Source: CAYSRC01 sp964446385
GTDB lineage: Bacteria; Bacillota; Clostridia; Oscillospirales; Ruminococcaceae
Direction of reading: 5' to 3'
Assembly (NCBI GenBank): GCA_964446385.1
Contig: CAYUOH010000004.1
Coordinates: 79,504 to 143,503, forward strand
DNA length: 64,000 nt
In this document: positions 52,902-62,861 of the stretch, piece by piece
Position numbering within the stretch: the stretch's first letter is position 1
Layout of the letters: each line of letters starts with the position of its first letter
Position numbers and translations under genes: made by a program
Notes under the pieces: model-generated
Databases searched by the model: none
Told to the model about the DNA's origin: nothing
What the model saw: the letters and a program-made list of their open reading frames with translations, nothing else

Positions 52902-54909
52902 AATAAAAGTAATAGGCATAACCGGTAATTCAGGCGTAGGCAAAACGACAGTAAGCAACTTCTTTGTCGAAAAAGGGATACCGGTAATAGACTGTGATAA
53001 ATATTCACACTCCGTCACTCTTCCCGGTACGGATTGTTTAAATGAGCTTGTCGAATACTTTTCTGAAGAGATTCTAAATCCGGATGGTACCCTGTTCCGT
53101 AAAAAACTGGGTGAAATATGCTTCTCCGACCCGGACAAAAAGGAAATACTCAACAAAATAACGCATAAATATATTCTTCGTGAGGTAGATGAAAGGGTCA
53201 AATACCTGCAATCGGAAAAGCATCCATTGTGTATTGTCGACGGAGCAACGCTGATTGAAAGCGGATACGTCGAAAAGTGCGACTGCGTGCTTGTCGTGAC
53301 AGCACCGCACGAAGCACGTCTTGCGAGGATTCTTGAACGAGACGGCATTACACCGGATGCCGCAATTCAGCGAATGAACAGCCAGATGGACCAGAATATT
53401 CTTATCGATATGGCCGACGCTGTTATCGAAAACAACGGTGATTTGCTAAAGCTATATGAACGCACAGAGATTGTATATAACTATTTATTAAATAGGTTTG
53501 GAGATAAGAACATGAGCAAGAACAGTTTCAAAGATCTTGAAAAGAGATTGAAAATGAACTCCGTAAGCTGTTTTGAAAAATTCGACGCAAAGACGGATAC
53601 CGAAAATTACTGTAACGGTTACATTGACGCTCTCAATCAGGGCAAAACCGAGCGCGAATTCAACGAATTCAGCATCACCTATCTTGAATCAAAGGGATTT
53701 GTACCCTTCGACCCCAAAATACGCTACAAGGCTGGTGCTAAAGTTTACCGCAACAACAAAAACAAGAGCCTTATTGCAGCAGTAATCGGGAGACGATGTC
53801 TTGAAGACGGTCTGCTCATCACCGCTGCTCACATCGACAGCCCCAGACTGGACCTGAAACCCAATCCTCTTTATGAGGACAAGGAGCTTGCATTCTTTAA
53901 AACACACTATTACGGCGGAATTAAGAAATACCAGTGGGTAGCTATGCCTCTTGCCCTTCATGGAGTAATTGTAAAAAAAGACGGTGAAACCGTAAAAGTC
54001 CGCATCGGTGAAGACAGGGATGATCCTGTTTTCTGCATCACAGACCTTCTTCCACATCTTTCACATAAGCTTCAGGATCAGCGTACAGCAAAAGACGTTA
54101 TCTCAGGAGAAGAGCTCAACCTTCTGCTCGGCAGCCGTCCCTATGGTGACGACAGTATCAAGGAAAAGGTCAAGCTTAACATTCTGCGTCTTCTGAACGA
54201 GAAATACGGTATAACCGAATCTGATTTCAATTCTGCCGAGCTTGAAATAGTTCCCGCTTTTGACGCAAAGTATGTCGGATTCGACAAAAGTCTTGTCGGC
54301 GCGTACGGCCATGACGACAGAGTATGCGCATACACTTCACTCACTGCCATTGCAGAAATTAATAAACCCGAATACACCTCTCTCTGTGTCCTCGCGGATA
54401 AAGAGGAAATCGGCAGTGAAGGAAGCACCGGTCTCAACTCTGACTTTCTTTTCAACTTTGTTTCTCTTCTATGCAAACGTGCCGGCGAGGACAGTGAAAT
54501 CGTTCTTTACAACAGCAAATGTCTCAGCGCAGATGTCAGCGCTGCATTCGACCCGACATTCGATACAGTAATGGATCCGCGCAACTGCGCATATCTCAAC
54601 TACGGACCCTCTATAATGAAATACACCGGTTCGGGCGGAAAGAGCGGAACAAATGACGCTCCTGCTGAATTCATGGCAGAAATCCGTGAAATAATGGACG
54701 GTGCAGGTGTTCCCTGGCAAACTGGCGAGCTCGGCAAGGTGGACGAAGGCGGCGGCGGTACAGTCGCAAAATACATCGCAGCGATGGGAGTAGACGTCGT
54801 AGACATCGGCGTTGCTCTTCTCTCAATGCATGCACCGTATGAAATTGCATCCTGCCTCGATATCGTTGCATCAAAAAGGGCTTTCACAGCCTTCTATAAT
54901 TGGAAATAA
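52894..54909 (+). CDS. coaE: Dephospho-CoA kinase fused in frame to an M18 aminopeptidase
   Basis: One open frame of 671 residues. Residues 1-206 are CoaE, the last step of CoA synthesis, with P-loop GNSGVGKT (11-18), the DCDK segment and the VVDGA-type Walker B. From residue 207 (MSKNSFKDL) an M18 metallo-aminopeptidase follows, with AAHIDSPR, GHDDRV and DKEEIGSEGSTG. There is no stop between them. An internal ATG at 53512 has GGAG 8 bp upstream, so a separate aminopeptidase could also be made. The start is TTG at 52894 with AAGGTG upstream, overlapping sua5 by 8 bp. It could be a true fusion or one missing stop in the assembly. Confidence 0.88.
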   Translation: MSKIKVIGITGNSGVGKTTVSNFFVEKGIPVIDCDKYSHSVTLPGTDCLNELVEYFSEEILNPDGTLFRKKLGEICFSDPDKKEILNKITHKYILREVDERVKYLQSEKHPLCIVDGATLIESGYVEKCDCVLVVTAPHEARLARILERDGITPDAAIQRMNSQMDQNILIDMADAVIENNGDLLKLYERTEIVYNYLLNRFGDKNMSKNSFKDLEKRLKMNSVSCFEKFDAKTDTENYCNGYIDALNQGKTEREFNEFSITYLESKGFVPFDPKIRYKAGAKVYRNNKNKSLIAAVIGRRCLEDGLLITAAHIDSPRLDLKPNPLYEDKELAFFKTHYYGGIKKYQWVAMPLALHGVIVKKDGETVKVRIGEDRDDPVFCITDLLPHLSHKLQDQRTAKDVISGEELNLLLGSRPYGDDSIKEKVKLNILRLLNEKYGITESDFNSAELEIVPAFDAKYVGFDKSLVGAYGHDDRVCAYTSLTAIAEINKPEYTSLCVLADKEEIGSEGSTGLNSDFLFNFVSLLCKRAGEDSEIVLYNSKCLSADVSAAFDPTFDTVMDPRNCAYLNYGPSIMKYTGSGGKSGTNDAPAEFMAEIREIMDGAGVPWQTGELGKVDEGGGGTVAKYIAAMGVDVVDIGVALLSMHAPYEIASCLDIVASKRAFTAFYNWK

Positions 54910-54921
54910 GGAATAAGCATA

Positions 54922-56676
54922 ATGAACTCTGTATGGAATCTTGACAATCTGTACAAAGGCTACGACGATCCAAAGTTTGTCGCCGACGAAACCAAAATAG
55001 ACAAGCTGATTTCCGAAATCAACAATTTTTGCAAAAACCTTAATGGAAATCCCGCAGAAAATCTTAAAAATCTCATAATTATTTTAAACGAATTTTATGG
55101 GACATCCCAAATGCTTTTCCTTTATGCCGAGCTGAAACAGTCTGCAAATACAAACGATGTTGAAGCTGCGGCAATCATCGGTCGTCTTATGCAGAAGCAA
55201 TCCGCCATTTCAGCACCAATGGCAACCTTTATAAAATATATTGCGACTATTCCCGATCTCCAGAAGGTTTTTGACGGAGACGTTCTACTCAATGAACATG
55301 CTTTCTTCCTTAACAATCTAAAGGAACAGGAAATACACACCCTCTCACCCGAAGTCGAGCATGTAATCTCCCTGTATGAAATAAGCGGTAGTTCCGCCTG
55401 GAGTGATCTGCAGGGATACCTAACAAGTAATGTTCCGGTAGAATACCGCGGAGAAATAACAAACCTCTCTGATATCCGCAACAAAGCTTATGATGCAGAC
55501 CCTGATGTCCGTCTCGACGCATACAAAGCAGAGCTGAACGCTTACGAATGCATCAAGGACGGCATTGCATTCTCCCTCAACAGCATTAAGATGGAGGTTA
55601 TCAACCGCTGCGAACTAAAAGGTTTCGCCTCCCCGCTTGACGAAACTCTTTTCAACGCTCATATGAAGCGTGAGACCCTCGATGCCCTTATTGGCGCAAT
55701 GGAAGAATATCTACCCAAATTCTGGGAGTATCTGAAAGCCAAGGCAAAACTGATGGGTTATGAAAACGGTCTTCCTTTCTTTGAACTGTTTGCTCCTCTC
55801 GAGGGCAACGAAAAGGAATATACCACTGAGGAAACAAGAGATTATCTGGTAAACCTGTTTTCAGGATTTGATGCCGAGGAAGCCGGACTTATTAAACGCG
55901 CGTTCAACGAAGGCTGGATTGATTTTTATCCCCGCGTCGGCAAGGTAGGAGGTGCTTTCTGTGCCGGAGCACACAAAATTTCCGAAAGCCGTGTTCTAAC
56001 CAACTTTGGTGGTCAGCTTGGCGACGTTGTGACACTTGCGCACGAGCTTGGCCACGCATTCCATAACTACTGTCTGCGCGACAACAGCATTCTCAATATT
56101 GACATTTCCATGCCCGTTGCAGAGACAGCATCCACATTCAATGAAATAGTCGCCATGAACGCAGTTATTGGCTCCGAAAATGATACCGTTACAAAACGAG
56201 CGCTTATCGAAAGCCAGCTAATGGATGCCACACAGATTATCTGCGATATCTATTCAAGATATAAATTCGAGACCGCTGTATTCGAAAACAGGGAATCCGG
56301 TTTTATGTTCGCAGATAAACTATGCGAGTTGATGATTAAAGCACAGAAACAGGGTTACGGCGACGGAATCGACCCCGAGTACATGCACCCATATATGTGG
56401 GCATGTAAAAGCCATTATTACAGTGGCGGTCTCAGCTTCTACAACTTCCCGTACGCTTTCGGCGGCCTGTTTGCAAGAGGTCTTTATGCTAAATATCTGA
56501 AGGACAGCGAGCAGTTTGTTCCCCTTTACAAAGAATTGCTTAAAGCCACAGGTACTACTACCGTCGAGGGTGCCGCTCTTGTTGCGGGCATCGACCTTAC
56601 CGACAAGCAGTTCTGGCGCGACTCCCTGCAGATTCTTTCAGATGAAATCGAAGAGTTTATCAGCCTCTGCTCATAA
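54922..56676 (+). CDS. M3 family oligoendopeptidase (PepF type)
   Basis: Cytoplasmic zinc peptidase that cuts short peptides, 584 residues. The zinc motif HELGH is at 374-378 (TLAHELGHAFHNY), with the downstream Glu in ETASTFNEIV. The PepF-like N-terminal domain (YAELKQSANTND) is present. It follows the aminopeptidase by 12 bp; together with the Opp transporter next door the set fits uptake and breakdown of oligopeptides. Confidence 0.94.
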   Translation: MNSVWNLDNLYKGYDDPKFVADETKIDKLISEINNFCKNLNGNPAENLKNLIIILNEFYGTSQMLFLYAELKQSANTNDVEAAAIIGRLMQKQSAISAPMATFIKYIATIPDLQKVFDGDVLLNEHAFFLNNLKEQEIHTLSPEVEHVISLYEISGSSAWSDLQGYLTSNVPVEYRGEITNLSDIRNKAYDADPDVRLDAYKAELNAYECIKDGIAFSLNSIKMEVINRCELKGFASPLDETLFNAHMKRETLDALIGAMEEYLPKFWEYLKAKAKLMGYENGLPFFELFAPLEGNEKEYTTEETRDYLVNLFSGFDAEEAGLIKRAFNEGWIDFYPRVGKVGGAFCAGAHKISESRVLTNFGGQLGDVVTLAHELGHAFHNYCLRDNSILNIDISMPVAETASTFNEIVAMNAVIGSENDTVTKRALIESQLMDATQIICDIYSRYKFETAVFENRESGFMFADKLCELMIKAQKQGYGDGIDPEYMHPYMWACKSHYYSGGLSFYNFPYAFGGLFARGLYAKYLKDSEQFVPLYKELLKATGTTTVEGAALVAGIDLTDKQFWRDSLQILSDEIEEFISLCS

Positions 56677-56695
56677 TCTATTTTTTATGTAATAC

Positions 56696-56739
56696 AAATA
56701 GACCCTGAAGACTGAACTATCAGTCTTCAGGGTCTATTT
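56696..56739. terminator. Bidirectional terminator between pepF and oppF
   Basis: A perfect 19-bp stem AAATAGACCCTGAAGACTG with its complement, AACTAT loop, and T-rich ends on both strands. Confidence 0.92.
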
Positions 56740-56789
56740 AATATTCAGGTAATTCTTAACGAAAATGTTTATTCGTATTTATAGCATTT

Positions 56790-57737
56790 TCATGCTTTAT
56801 TTGCGGTCCAGCGGGCAATCTCTTCATCGGTACCGAACACAGTGTGTGTTCCCTCAATCAAGTGATAATCCCCGACGGCGTAATTAATGCCGGACGTCTC
56901 ATAGTTGTAAGTTACGGCTATGCGCTTTTTTTCAAGCTCGGGGTTGGCAACGGGGATGGCGGATATAAGGCTGCGGGTGTAGGGATGAACAGGATTTGCG
57001 AATATCTCCTCTGTAGTACCGGTTTCCAGCATGTGTCCGAGATGCAAAACACCGATTCTGTCGGATATGTATTTTACCATGGAAAGATCGTGGGCGATGA
57101 ACATGTATGCCGCGCCGGTCTCCTCCTGGATATCCTTTATCAGGTTTACCACCTGGGCCTGAATCGAAACGTCAAGGGCAGAAATACACTCGTCGGCGAC
57201 TATAAAATCTGGGTTCATTATCAGAGCTCGTGCGATACCGACACGTTGGCGCTGTCCGCCGGAAAACTGGTGAGGATAACGGTTGAAGTGATCAGGTGAA
57301 AGGCCGACTTTCAGTAGAATGTTGTCGATCTTTTCCTTACGTTCCTCGCGACTTGAGTAGGCATGATGAATATCAAGGCCCTCACCGATAATGTTACCTA
57401 TCGTTTTGCGGGGATTCAAGGAAGCCATGGGGTCCTGGAATATCATCATCATCTTTGTACGCAGGATCTTGCGGGATTCCGGAGTAAACTTACCGGATAT
57501 ATCCATTCCCTTGAAGGTGATTTTCCCGGCAGAAGGCTCGTAAAGACGAATAATCGAACGGCCGATTGTAGATTTACCCGAGCCCGACTCACCGACCAGA
57601 CCGTAAACCTCACCGGGATATATCTCGAAGCTTACGTTGTCAACAGCTTTTACCGTGAAGGTACGGCTGGTTTTAAAATACTGTTTAAGGCCTTCAACTT
57701 TCAGAATTGGTTCAACACTGTAGTCAACAGCCATCAT
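56790..57737 (-). CDS. oppF: Oligopeptide ABC transporter ATPase OppF
   Basis: One of two ATPases that power peptide import. The 315 residues have Walker A GESGSGKST, signature FSGGQRQR, Walker B FIVADECISALD and the C-terminal oligopeptide/dipeptide extension (HPYTRSLISAIP). Its ATG overlaps the oppD stop as ATGA. It is last of the opp operon. Confidence 0.95.
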   Translation of the reverse strand: MMAVDYSVEPILKVEGLKQYFKTSRTFTVKAVDNVSFEIYPGEVYGLVGESGSGKSTIGRSIIRLYEPSAGKITFKGMDISGKFTPESRKILRTKMMMIFQDPMASLNPRKTIGNIIGEGLDIHHAYSSREERKEKIDNILLKVGLSPDHFNRYPHQFSGGQRQRVGIARALIMNPDFIVADECISALDVSIQAQVVNLIKDIQEETGAAYMFIAHDLSMVKYISDRIGVLHLGHMLETGTTEEIFANPVHPYTRSLISAIPVANPELEKKRIAVTYNYETSGINYAVGDYHLIEGTHTVFGTDEEIARWTANKA

Positions 57738-58810
57738 TCCGCCTCCTTTCGCATACGCTCTATACGGGCTTTAAGCTCGGCCGGTATCTCAATTTTCGGA
57801 GCTCGGGGATCCAACAGCCATGTTGCCGCGGAATGCGTCTCAGTAATTGTGAACATGGGAGGCTGCTCCTTCTCGTCAATCACCAGAGCATATTCGTTGC
57901 GGGCTGCAAAGGCATCGCCTTTTTCTTCGTGAAGCTGGTTGGGAGGAGAGCCGGGAATGGTATAAAGACGGGAATCGTTTGTGCTGAGATCGGGCATTGC
58001 CGAAAGTAAACCCCAGGTATAGGGATGAGCTGGCTCGTAAAATATCTCGTTTACATTACCGACCTCTACAATCTTGCCAGCGTACATAACGTTTACATAA
58101 TCGGAAACTTTTGCAACAACGCCCAGGTCGTGAGTAATATAGATAACCGAAATTCCTCTCTCTTTTTGGACCTTGAGAATCAGTTCGAGAATCCTGGCCT
58201 GAATAGTAACGTCCAGAGCGGTCGTAGGCTCGTCACATATCAGAAGATCAGGGTCACAGGAAAGAGCGATGGCGATAACTACACGCTGACGCATTCCGCC
58301 GGAAAGTTGGTGTGGATAGTTCTTCATACGCTTTTCGGCGTCCGTTATTCCGACCTCCTCCAGTAACTCGAGAGCACGCTTCCAAGCTTCCTTTTTAGAT
58401 ATTCTCACATGAGAAATAATTCCCTCGGTTATCTGCTTGCCAATGGTCATAGTGGGGTCAAGAGAGGTCATTGGATCCTGGAATACCATGGACATGTGTT
58501 TTCCGTTGATGCTTTTGCGAATCCATTTTTTGTCCATTTTAAGTATATCGACTTCTTCTATTTCCCCCGCTTCGTTTTTGAATCGAAAGAGTATCTCGCC
58601 TTCGTTGACGACAGCGTTGCTTGCGAGAAGACCCATTGAGGCCTTCATCGTAACGGATTTGCCGGAACCGGATTCCCCCACTATTGCGACTGTCTCGCCG
58701 CGATAAAGATCGATGTTGACTCCTCTCAGGGTGTGTACCATTCCGGCAGAAGTCTTAAATGACACATCGAGGTTTTTAATATCAAGGATTTTATCTTTTT
58801 CATTATTCAT
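57734..58810 (-). CDS. oppD: Oligopeptide ABC transporter ATPase OppD
   Basis: Second ATPase of the peptide importer, 358 residues. Walker A GESGSGKSV, signature LSGGMRQR, Walker B LLICDEPTTALD and the C-terminal region HPYTWGLLSAMPDL followed by the Cys-poor end. In many OppD proteins an Fe-S cysteine set sits near the C-terminus; here it is not seen. AGGAGG precedes the ATG. Confidence 0.95.
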   Translation of the reverse strand: MNNEKDKILDIKNLDVSFKTSAGMVHTLRGVNIDLYRGETVAIVGESGSGKSVTMKASMGLLASNAVVNEGEILFRFKNEAGEIEEVDILKMDKKWIRKSINGKHMSMVFQDPMTSLDPTMTIGKQITEGIISHVRISKKEAWKRALELLEEVGITDAEKRMKNYPHQLSGGMRQRVVIAIALSCDPDLLICDEPTTALDVTIQARILELILKVQKERGISVIYITHDLGVVAKVSDYVNVMYAGKIVEVGNVNEIFYEPAHPYTWGLLSAMPDLSTNDSRLYTIPGSPPNQLHEEKGDAFAARNEYALVIDEKEQPPMFTITETHSAATWLLDPRAPKIEIPAELKARIERMRKEAE

Positions 58811-58822
58811 ATAAACACCTCC

Positions 58823-59821
58823 TTACATATCCTGCAGCTTGGGAGCAAGAGCCTCACGCAAGCCGTCGCCGATAAAATTGAATCCTAGCATCAGTAGAGC
58901 CAGAACTATAATGGGAGGGACAATCTGGTAAGGAAGAGTAGTGATGTTATTGAAGCCGTCCTCTATAAGGGAGCCGACCGAGCACTCGGGCAGCATGATT
59001 CCGACGCCGACAAAGCTCAGGAAGGCCTCAGTGAAGATGGCGGTGGGGATGGAGAACATTACTTGTGTGATGATGGGGCCAATTGTATTCGGAAGCACGT
59101 CGCTGAAGATAATACTAAAGTTACTGGCGCCAAGAGTGCGTCCGGCAAGAACATATTCAAGTTCTTTTATTTTAAGCATTTCGGCACGAGCAATTTTGCT
59201 CATTCCGATCCACTCTGTAATCAGAAGAGCCATTATAACAAGGCCTATTCCCTTAGGCATAAATATGGCAAGAACCGAAACGATAACTAAACGCGGAACA
59301 GAGTTGGCAATCTCGACAAAACGCTGCATTATCGAATCTACAGCGCCGCCGAAATAGCCCGATATAAGGCCGTAGGTCATTCCAATGATAACATCGATCA
59401 CAATGGTTACAAAGGCAATTAGAAGAGATATACGGGCACCGTACCATGTACGTGTCCAAAGGTCACGACCCAAGTCATCGGTACCGAAAAGGAAAGTCTT
59501 ATCTGCAAAATTATCGGTGTACTCCTCTTTGCTAAACAGGCTGTGCATCCAAGGTATACGTGGAGAAATTCCCTTCGCGACTATTTCTTTACCCGTTTCC
59601 TCACTTGTAACGGAGCTGATTTCACGATAGCCGTAACCCGAGACAAGAGGGCCAAAGAAGGCAACAAGCATTATCACCAGTACTATAATAAGACCGATGA
59701 CACTTCTCTTTTTAGCGAAGAAGCGTGAGAAAACGCCTTTCCAGTAAGTCTGAGATTTAAAGTTTGCATCGGTCCGGATATTGTGGTCCTTCAGTAATTC
59801 AAAATCATGGTTTTTTTCCAT
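58823..59821 (-). CDS. oppC: Oligopeptide ABC transporter permease OppC
   Basis: Inner-membrane permease, 332 residues. It has the N-terminal OppC segment with a first membrane helix (SVIGLIIVLVIMLVAFFGPLV), the core of five helices and the EAA loop region (EMLKIKELEYVLAGRTLGAS). The start overlaps the oppB stop (TAATG). Between the first helix and the core lies the usual soluble stretch ending in LGTDDLGRDLWTR-type sequence. Confidence 0.94.
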   Translation of the reverse strand: MEKNHDFELLKDHNIRTDANFKSQTYWKGVFSRFFAKKRSVIGLIIVLVIMLVAFFGPLVSGYGYREISSVTSEETGKEIVAKGISPRIPWMHSLFSKEEYTDNFADKTFLFGTDDLGRDLWTRTWYGARISLLIAFVTIVIDVIIGMTYGLISGYFGGAVDSIMQRFVEIANSVPRLVIVSVLAIFMPKGIGLVIMALLITEWIGMSKIARAEMLKIKELEYVLAGRTLGASNFSIIFSDVLPNTIGPIITQVMFSIPTAIFTEAFLSFVGVGIMLPECSVGSLIEDGFNNITTLPYQIVPPIIVLALLMLGFNFIGDGLREALAPKLQDM

Positions 59822-60768
59822 TACTGATCACCACCATTCGCGGTAATACGGATACGCGGATCCAAAACCCCGTATACAAGGTCAACCACAAGCATCATTC
59901 CGATATAAAGTGCGGAATAAATAATGCCGAGAGCCAGAACATAGTTGTAGTCAATGCCTTCTCCGCTTATAGCGTCGACCATCAGTTTGCCGATGCCTTG
60001 AATTCCGTAAATTTTTTCAACGACCAGAGCACCGGTAAGAAGGTCGACAACAAGAGGCGCTAGAACCGTGACAACGGGAATAAGTGCATTGCGGAGAACG
60101 TGACGCGTTACAAGACGATAACCGTACATGCCCTTGGATTCGGCCAGGAGAACGTAGTCGGAATCCATTACTTCGACCATTTCATTGCGGGTAAATCGGG
60201 CAATAGTGGACATGGTAAAAAGACTCATGGAAACGGCGGGAATTATCGACGATTTTATATAGTTCATTGAATCAAAGAAATACGGTAGCACATTCGTCTT
60301 GTATGCCAGATTGTACTGAAGGAATATCAGAAACACGTAAGCAGGCACACAAACGCCTAGGATTGAAAAGACACTGCAAAAGACGTCCCAGAAATGATCA
60401 CGGTTAAGAGCGGCCACAATACCGATGACAAGACCAACTAACGTTCCAAGAAGAATGGCAATACCGCCTATCTTGAAGGAATTTACAAGGGCTTTGTTTA
60501 GAACGGTTTTTATGGGCGCGCCATTATACAGTGAAGTACCTTTTCCGAAATCGCCTTTAAGAAGGTTTTTCATGTACAGTAAGAACTGGACTGGCATCGG
60601 TTCGTTCAGATGCATTTCCTCGCGTTTGGCCTCAATCTGCTCGGGCTTCATACGCTCCGACGGGAATGGGTTTCCGGGCATGATACGCACAAGAACAAAC
60701 AGCAGGAACACAATTAGGAAAAGCGTGATTGCAGCTGTTATTATGCGCTTGAAGAAGTATTTTTCCAT
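59821..60768 (-). CDS. oppB: Oligopeptide ABC transporter permease OppB
   Basis: Second permease, 315 residues with six membrane segments. MPGNPFPSER after helix 1, the EAA loop (MVEVMDSDYVLLAESKGM) and the closing VYGVLDPRIR are family marks. GAGGG precedes the ATG. It follows oppA after a gap that holds a hairpin. Confidence 0.94.
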   Translation of the reverse strand: MEKYFFKRIITAAITLFLIVFLLFVLVRIMPGNPFPSERMKPEQIEAKREEMHLNEPMPVQFLLYMKNLLKGDFGKGTSLYNGAPIKTVLNKALVNSFKIGGIAILLGTLVGLVIGIVAALNRDHFWDVFCSVFSILGVCVPAYVFLIFLQYNLAYKTNVLPYFFDSMNYIKSSIIPAVSMSLFTMSTIARFTRNEMVEVMDSDYVLLAESKGMYGYRLVTRHVLRNALIPVVTVLAPLVVDLLTGALVVEKIYGIQGIGKLMVDAISGEGIDYNYVLALGIIYSALYIGMMLVVDLVYGVLDPRIRITANGGDQ

Positions 60769-60788
60769 AAAACCCTCAATTCAGGGAA

Positions 60789-60815
60789 AAGGGCGGTTAA
60801 ATATTAACCGCCCTT
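60789..60815 (-). terminator. Hairpin between oppA and oppB, likely partial terminator
   Basis: A perfect 12-bp stem AAGGGCGGTTAA/TTAACCGCCCTT with a 3-nt loop. On the minus strand the tail is TTTTCCC. With no new promoter seen before oppB, it probably lets only part of transcription through, giving more binding protein than permease. Confidence 0.7.
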
Positions 60816-60840
60816 AATCGTTGATAGTTATATTATCTTA

Positions 60841-62562
60841 TCAGGCGGTAAGGTCCGCGCTCTTATATACACGGTTGATAGCTACGGGGTGGAAGTCCAC
60901 ACCGGAAAGCTTGTCAGATACCAGATTGGCATTTGCCTTGGTATATAAAGGAGCGATTACAGCCTCGTTCATGGCAATGGTCTCAGCTTGGTACAAAGCT
61001 TCCCAACGGGCGTCATAATCGGTTACGTAGGCACCGGTTGTGCAGTCCTCGATGAGCTGGTCGTACTCGGCGTTGCTCCAGAAGCCGTAGTTATTGGCGT
61101 TGTCGGTAATCCACATGCCGAGATAGGTCATAGGATCGGCATAGTCAGGACCCCAACGTGTGAGGGCGACATCATAGTTGTCGTTCTGCATCTTGGCAAG
61201 ACGCTCTGCCTTGCTCATTGCCTGAAGATTCAAAACAACACCGGGCAGATTGGCCTCAACCTGTTCCTTGATGGCCTGTGCAACCTTAACGACCTCGTCT
61301 CCTTCGTTGTTGCCGTAGATCATTGTGAACTCGAAGCTGTCAGTACCGAGCTCTTCCTTGGCATCTTCAAGATAAGCCTGTGCTTTGGTTACATCGAAAC
61401 TGCAGACATCTTTGAACAGATCCTGATTACCGGAGAAGTCTTCGCCTGTTGTGGCGGAAGCGGCGAATTGAGGAGGAACGCATGTGAATGTGGCAAGGGA
61501 GCCGTCCATTACATAGTTTTCAACGAGGGACTCACGATCGACTGCATTTGAGATTGCAAGACGCAAATTCTGGTTCGCGAGCTGACCGTCGTTGGCGTTG
61601 ACTTCGGTCTGGCTGAAGGAGAGGTACCACATGTAGCCGGCACCTGTGACCTTAATCTTGCTGGCAAGATCGTTGTCTTCCTTTGCGGAAGCAACTTGGG
61701 AGCCGGAAATTGAAACAAGATCCAGTGTACCGCTCTTGAAAGCTGTCAGAGCGTTATCTGAGGAACCGACAACTTGATACTTGATACCGTCAAGCGTTAC
61801 ATTTGCGGCATCCCAATAATCGGGGTTCTTGGTAACAGTGAAGCTTGCAGTACCAGGAGTGTAGTCGGAAAGAACGAAGGCACCGTTGGAAAGGAATGTT
61901 TCTGGGCTGGTGCCGTATGTACCGTCATCAAGACCGGTGTAGAACTTTTCGTTCAGAGGATAGAATGTGGGGAAATACATAAGGGAATCGAAAAAGGATA
62001 CAGGAGCGACAAGCTCGACAACCAGTGTCTTGTCGTCAGGAGCGGAAACACCAAGAGTATCGGGATCGGCGTCTTCGTACATGATTTCGTCAGCGTTCTT
62101 TACACAACCGACGGAGGAATCAAACATATATCCGTACTCTTCGTTGGCGACAACGGCTGTTTTCCATGCAAATACGAAATCGTTCGCGGTTACAGGATCG
62201 CCGTTTGACCACTTGGCATCACGGATATGGAATGTCCAAGTAAGGCCGTCTTCAGAAACTTCCCAAGACTCAGCGATAGCGGGGATAGCGGCGCCATCGG
62301 CATCCATCTGGGTCAGGCCGTCGATGCAGTCGGCGATAACTTCAAAGGAATCACCGTCGGTGGCCAGATTGCAGTCCAAAGACATAACGTTTGTGCCGAG
62401 CATTACACCGATAACTTTTTCGGCAGCGGGTGTAGCAGCGGGTGTTGAAGAATCCGTTGCATCGGGTGTAACAGCCTCGTCCTTTTTACCGCATGCGCAA
62501 AGTGAAAGCGCCATAGCGATAACCAGAACAAGAGTAAGTGCATACTTCAAACTCTTTTTCAT
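60841..62562 (-). CDS. oppA: Oligopeptide-binding lipoprotein OppA
   Basis: Extracellular substrate-binding lipoprotein, SBP family 5, 573 residues. The signal peptide ends in LCAC with the lipid Cys at residue 24, then a Ser/Thr/Ala-rich linker. The family signature AESWEVSEDGLTWTFHIRDAKWSNGDPVTA lies at about 105-135, and LTRWGPDYADPMTYL near the C-terminal part is typical of OppA. AGGAG precedes the ATG. Together with oppBCDF the transporter is complete. Confidence 0.95.
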   Translation of the reverse strand: MKKSLKYALTLVLVIAMALSLCACGKKDEAVTPDATDSSTPAATPAAEKVIGVMLGTNVMSLDCNLATDGDSFEVIADCIDGLTQMDADGAAIPAIAESWEVSEDGLTWTFHIRDAKWSNGDPVTANDFVFAWKTAVVANEEYGYMFDSSVGCVKNADEIMYEDADPDTLGVSAPDDKTLVVELVAPVSFFDSLMYFPTFYPLNEKFYTGLDDGTYGTSPETFLSNGAFVLSDYTPGTASFTVTKNPDYWDAANVTLDGIKYQVVGSSDNALTAFKSGTLDLVSISGSQVASAKEDNDLASKIKVTGAGYMWYLSFSQTEVNANDGQLANQNLRLAISNAVDRESLVENYVMDGSLATFTCVPPQFAASATTGEDFSGNQDLFKDVCSFDVTKAQAYLEDAKEELGTDSFEFTMIYGNNEGDEVVKVAQAIKEQVEANLPGVVLNLQAMSKAERLAKMQNDNYDVALTRWGPDYADPMTYLGMWITDNANNYGFWSNAEYDQLIEDCTTGAYVTDYDARWEALYQAETIAMNEAVIAPLYTKANANLVSDKLSGVDFHPVAINRVYKSADLTA

Positions 62563-62631
62563 AATTTTCTCCTACTTTTTCTTTTAAAACAATTTAACTT
62601 AGCAATATGTGAAATCGTTAAATTATATGTA

Positions 62632-62659
62632 ATTATATATCTTTTTTTATTACGGTCAA
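62632..62659 (-). promoter_or_regulatory. Promoter of the opp operon
   Basis: Minus strand: -35 TTGACC, 16-bp spacer, -10 TATAAT, about 70 bp before the oppA ATG. The 300-bp gap to the next gene is AT-rich; I see no riboswitch in it. Confidence 0.7.
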
Positions 62660-62801
62660 GGTAAAAAATGTTATGCTGCGAATAATTTGTTCAAATTGTT
62701 TGATTATTATATTATACAGTTAAATGTTCTGTACTTATTTTTATCCTGTTCGTCACATCTTCAATACGCATTCTGAACTCATCATACATATGTCCGATCA
62801 A

Positions 62802-62830
62802 TTGACACAGTGGTATAATATGTGTATTAA
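62802..62830 (+). promoter_or_regulatory. Probable promoter of the SAM hydroxide adenosyltransferase gene
   Basis: -35 TTGACA at 62802-62807, 17-bp spacer, -10 TATTAA. A TATAAT at 62814-62819 has no matching -35 at normal distance, so the exact -10 is uncertain. Confidence 0.5.
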
Positions 62831-62861
62831 TTATTTAAATAATTGAATTCGGAGGAAAGCC

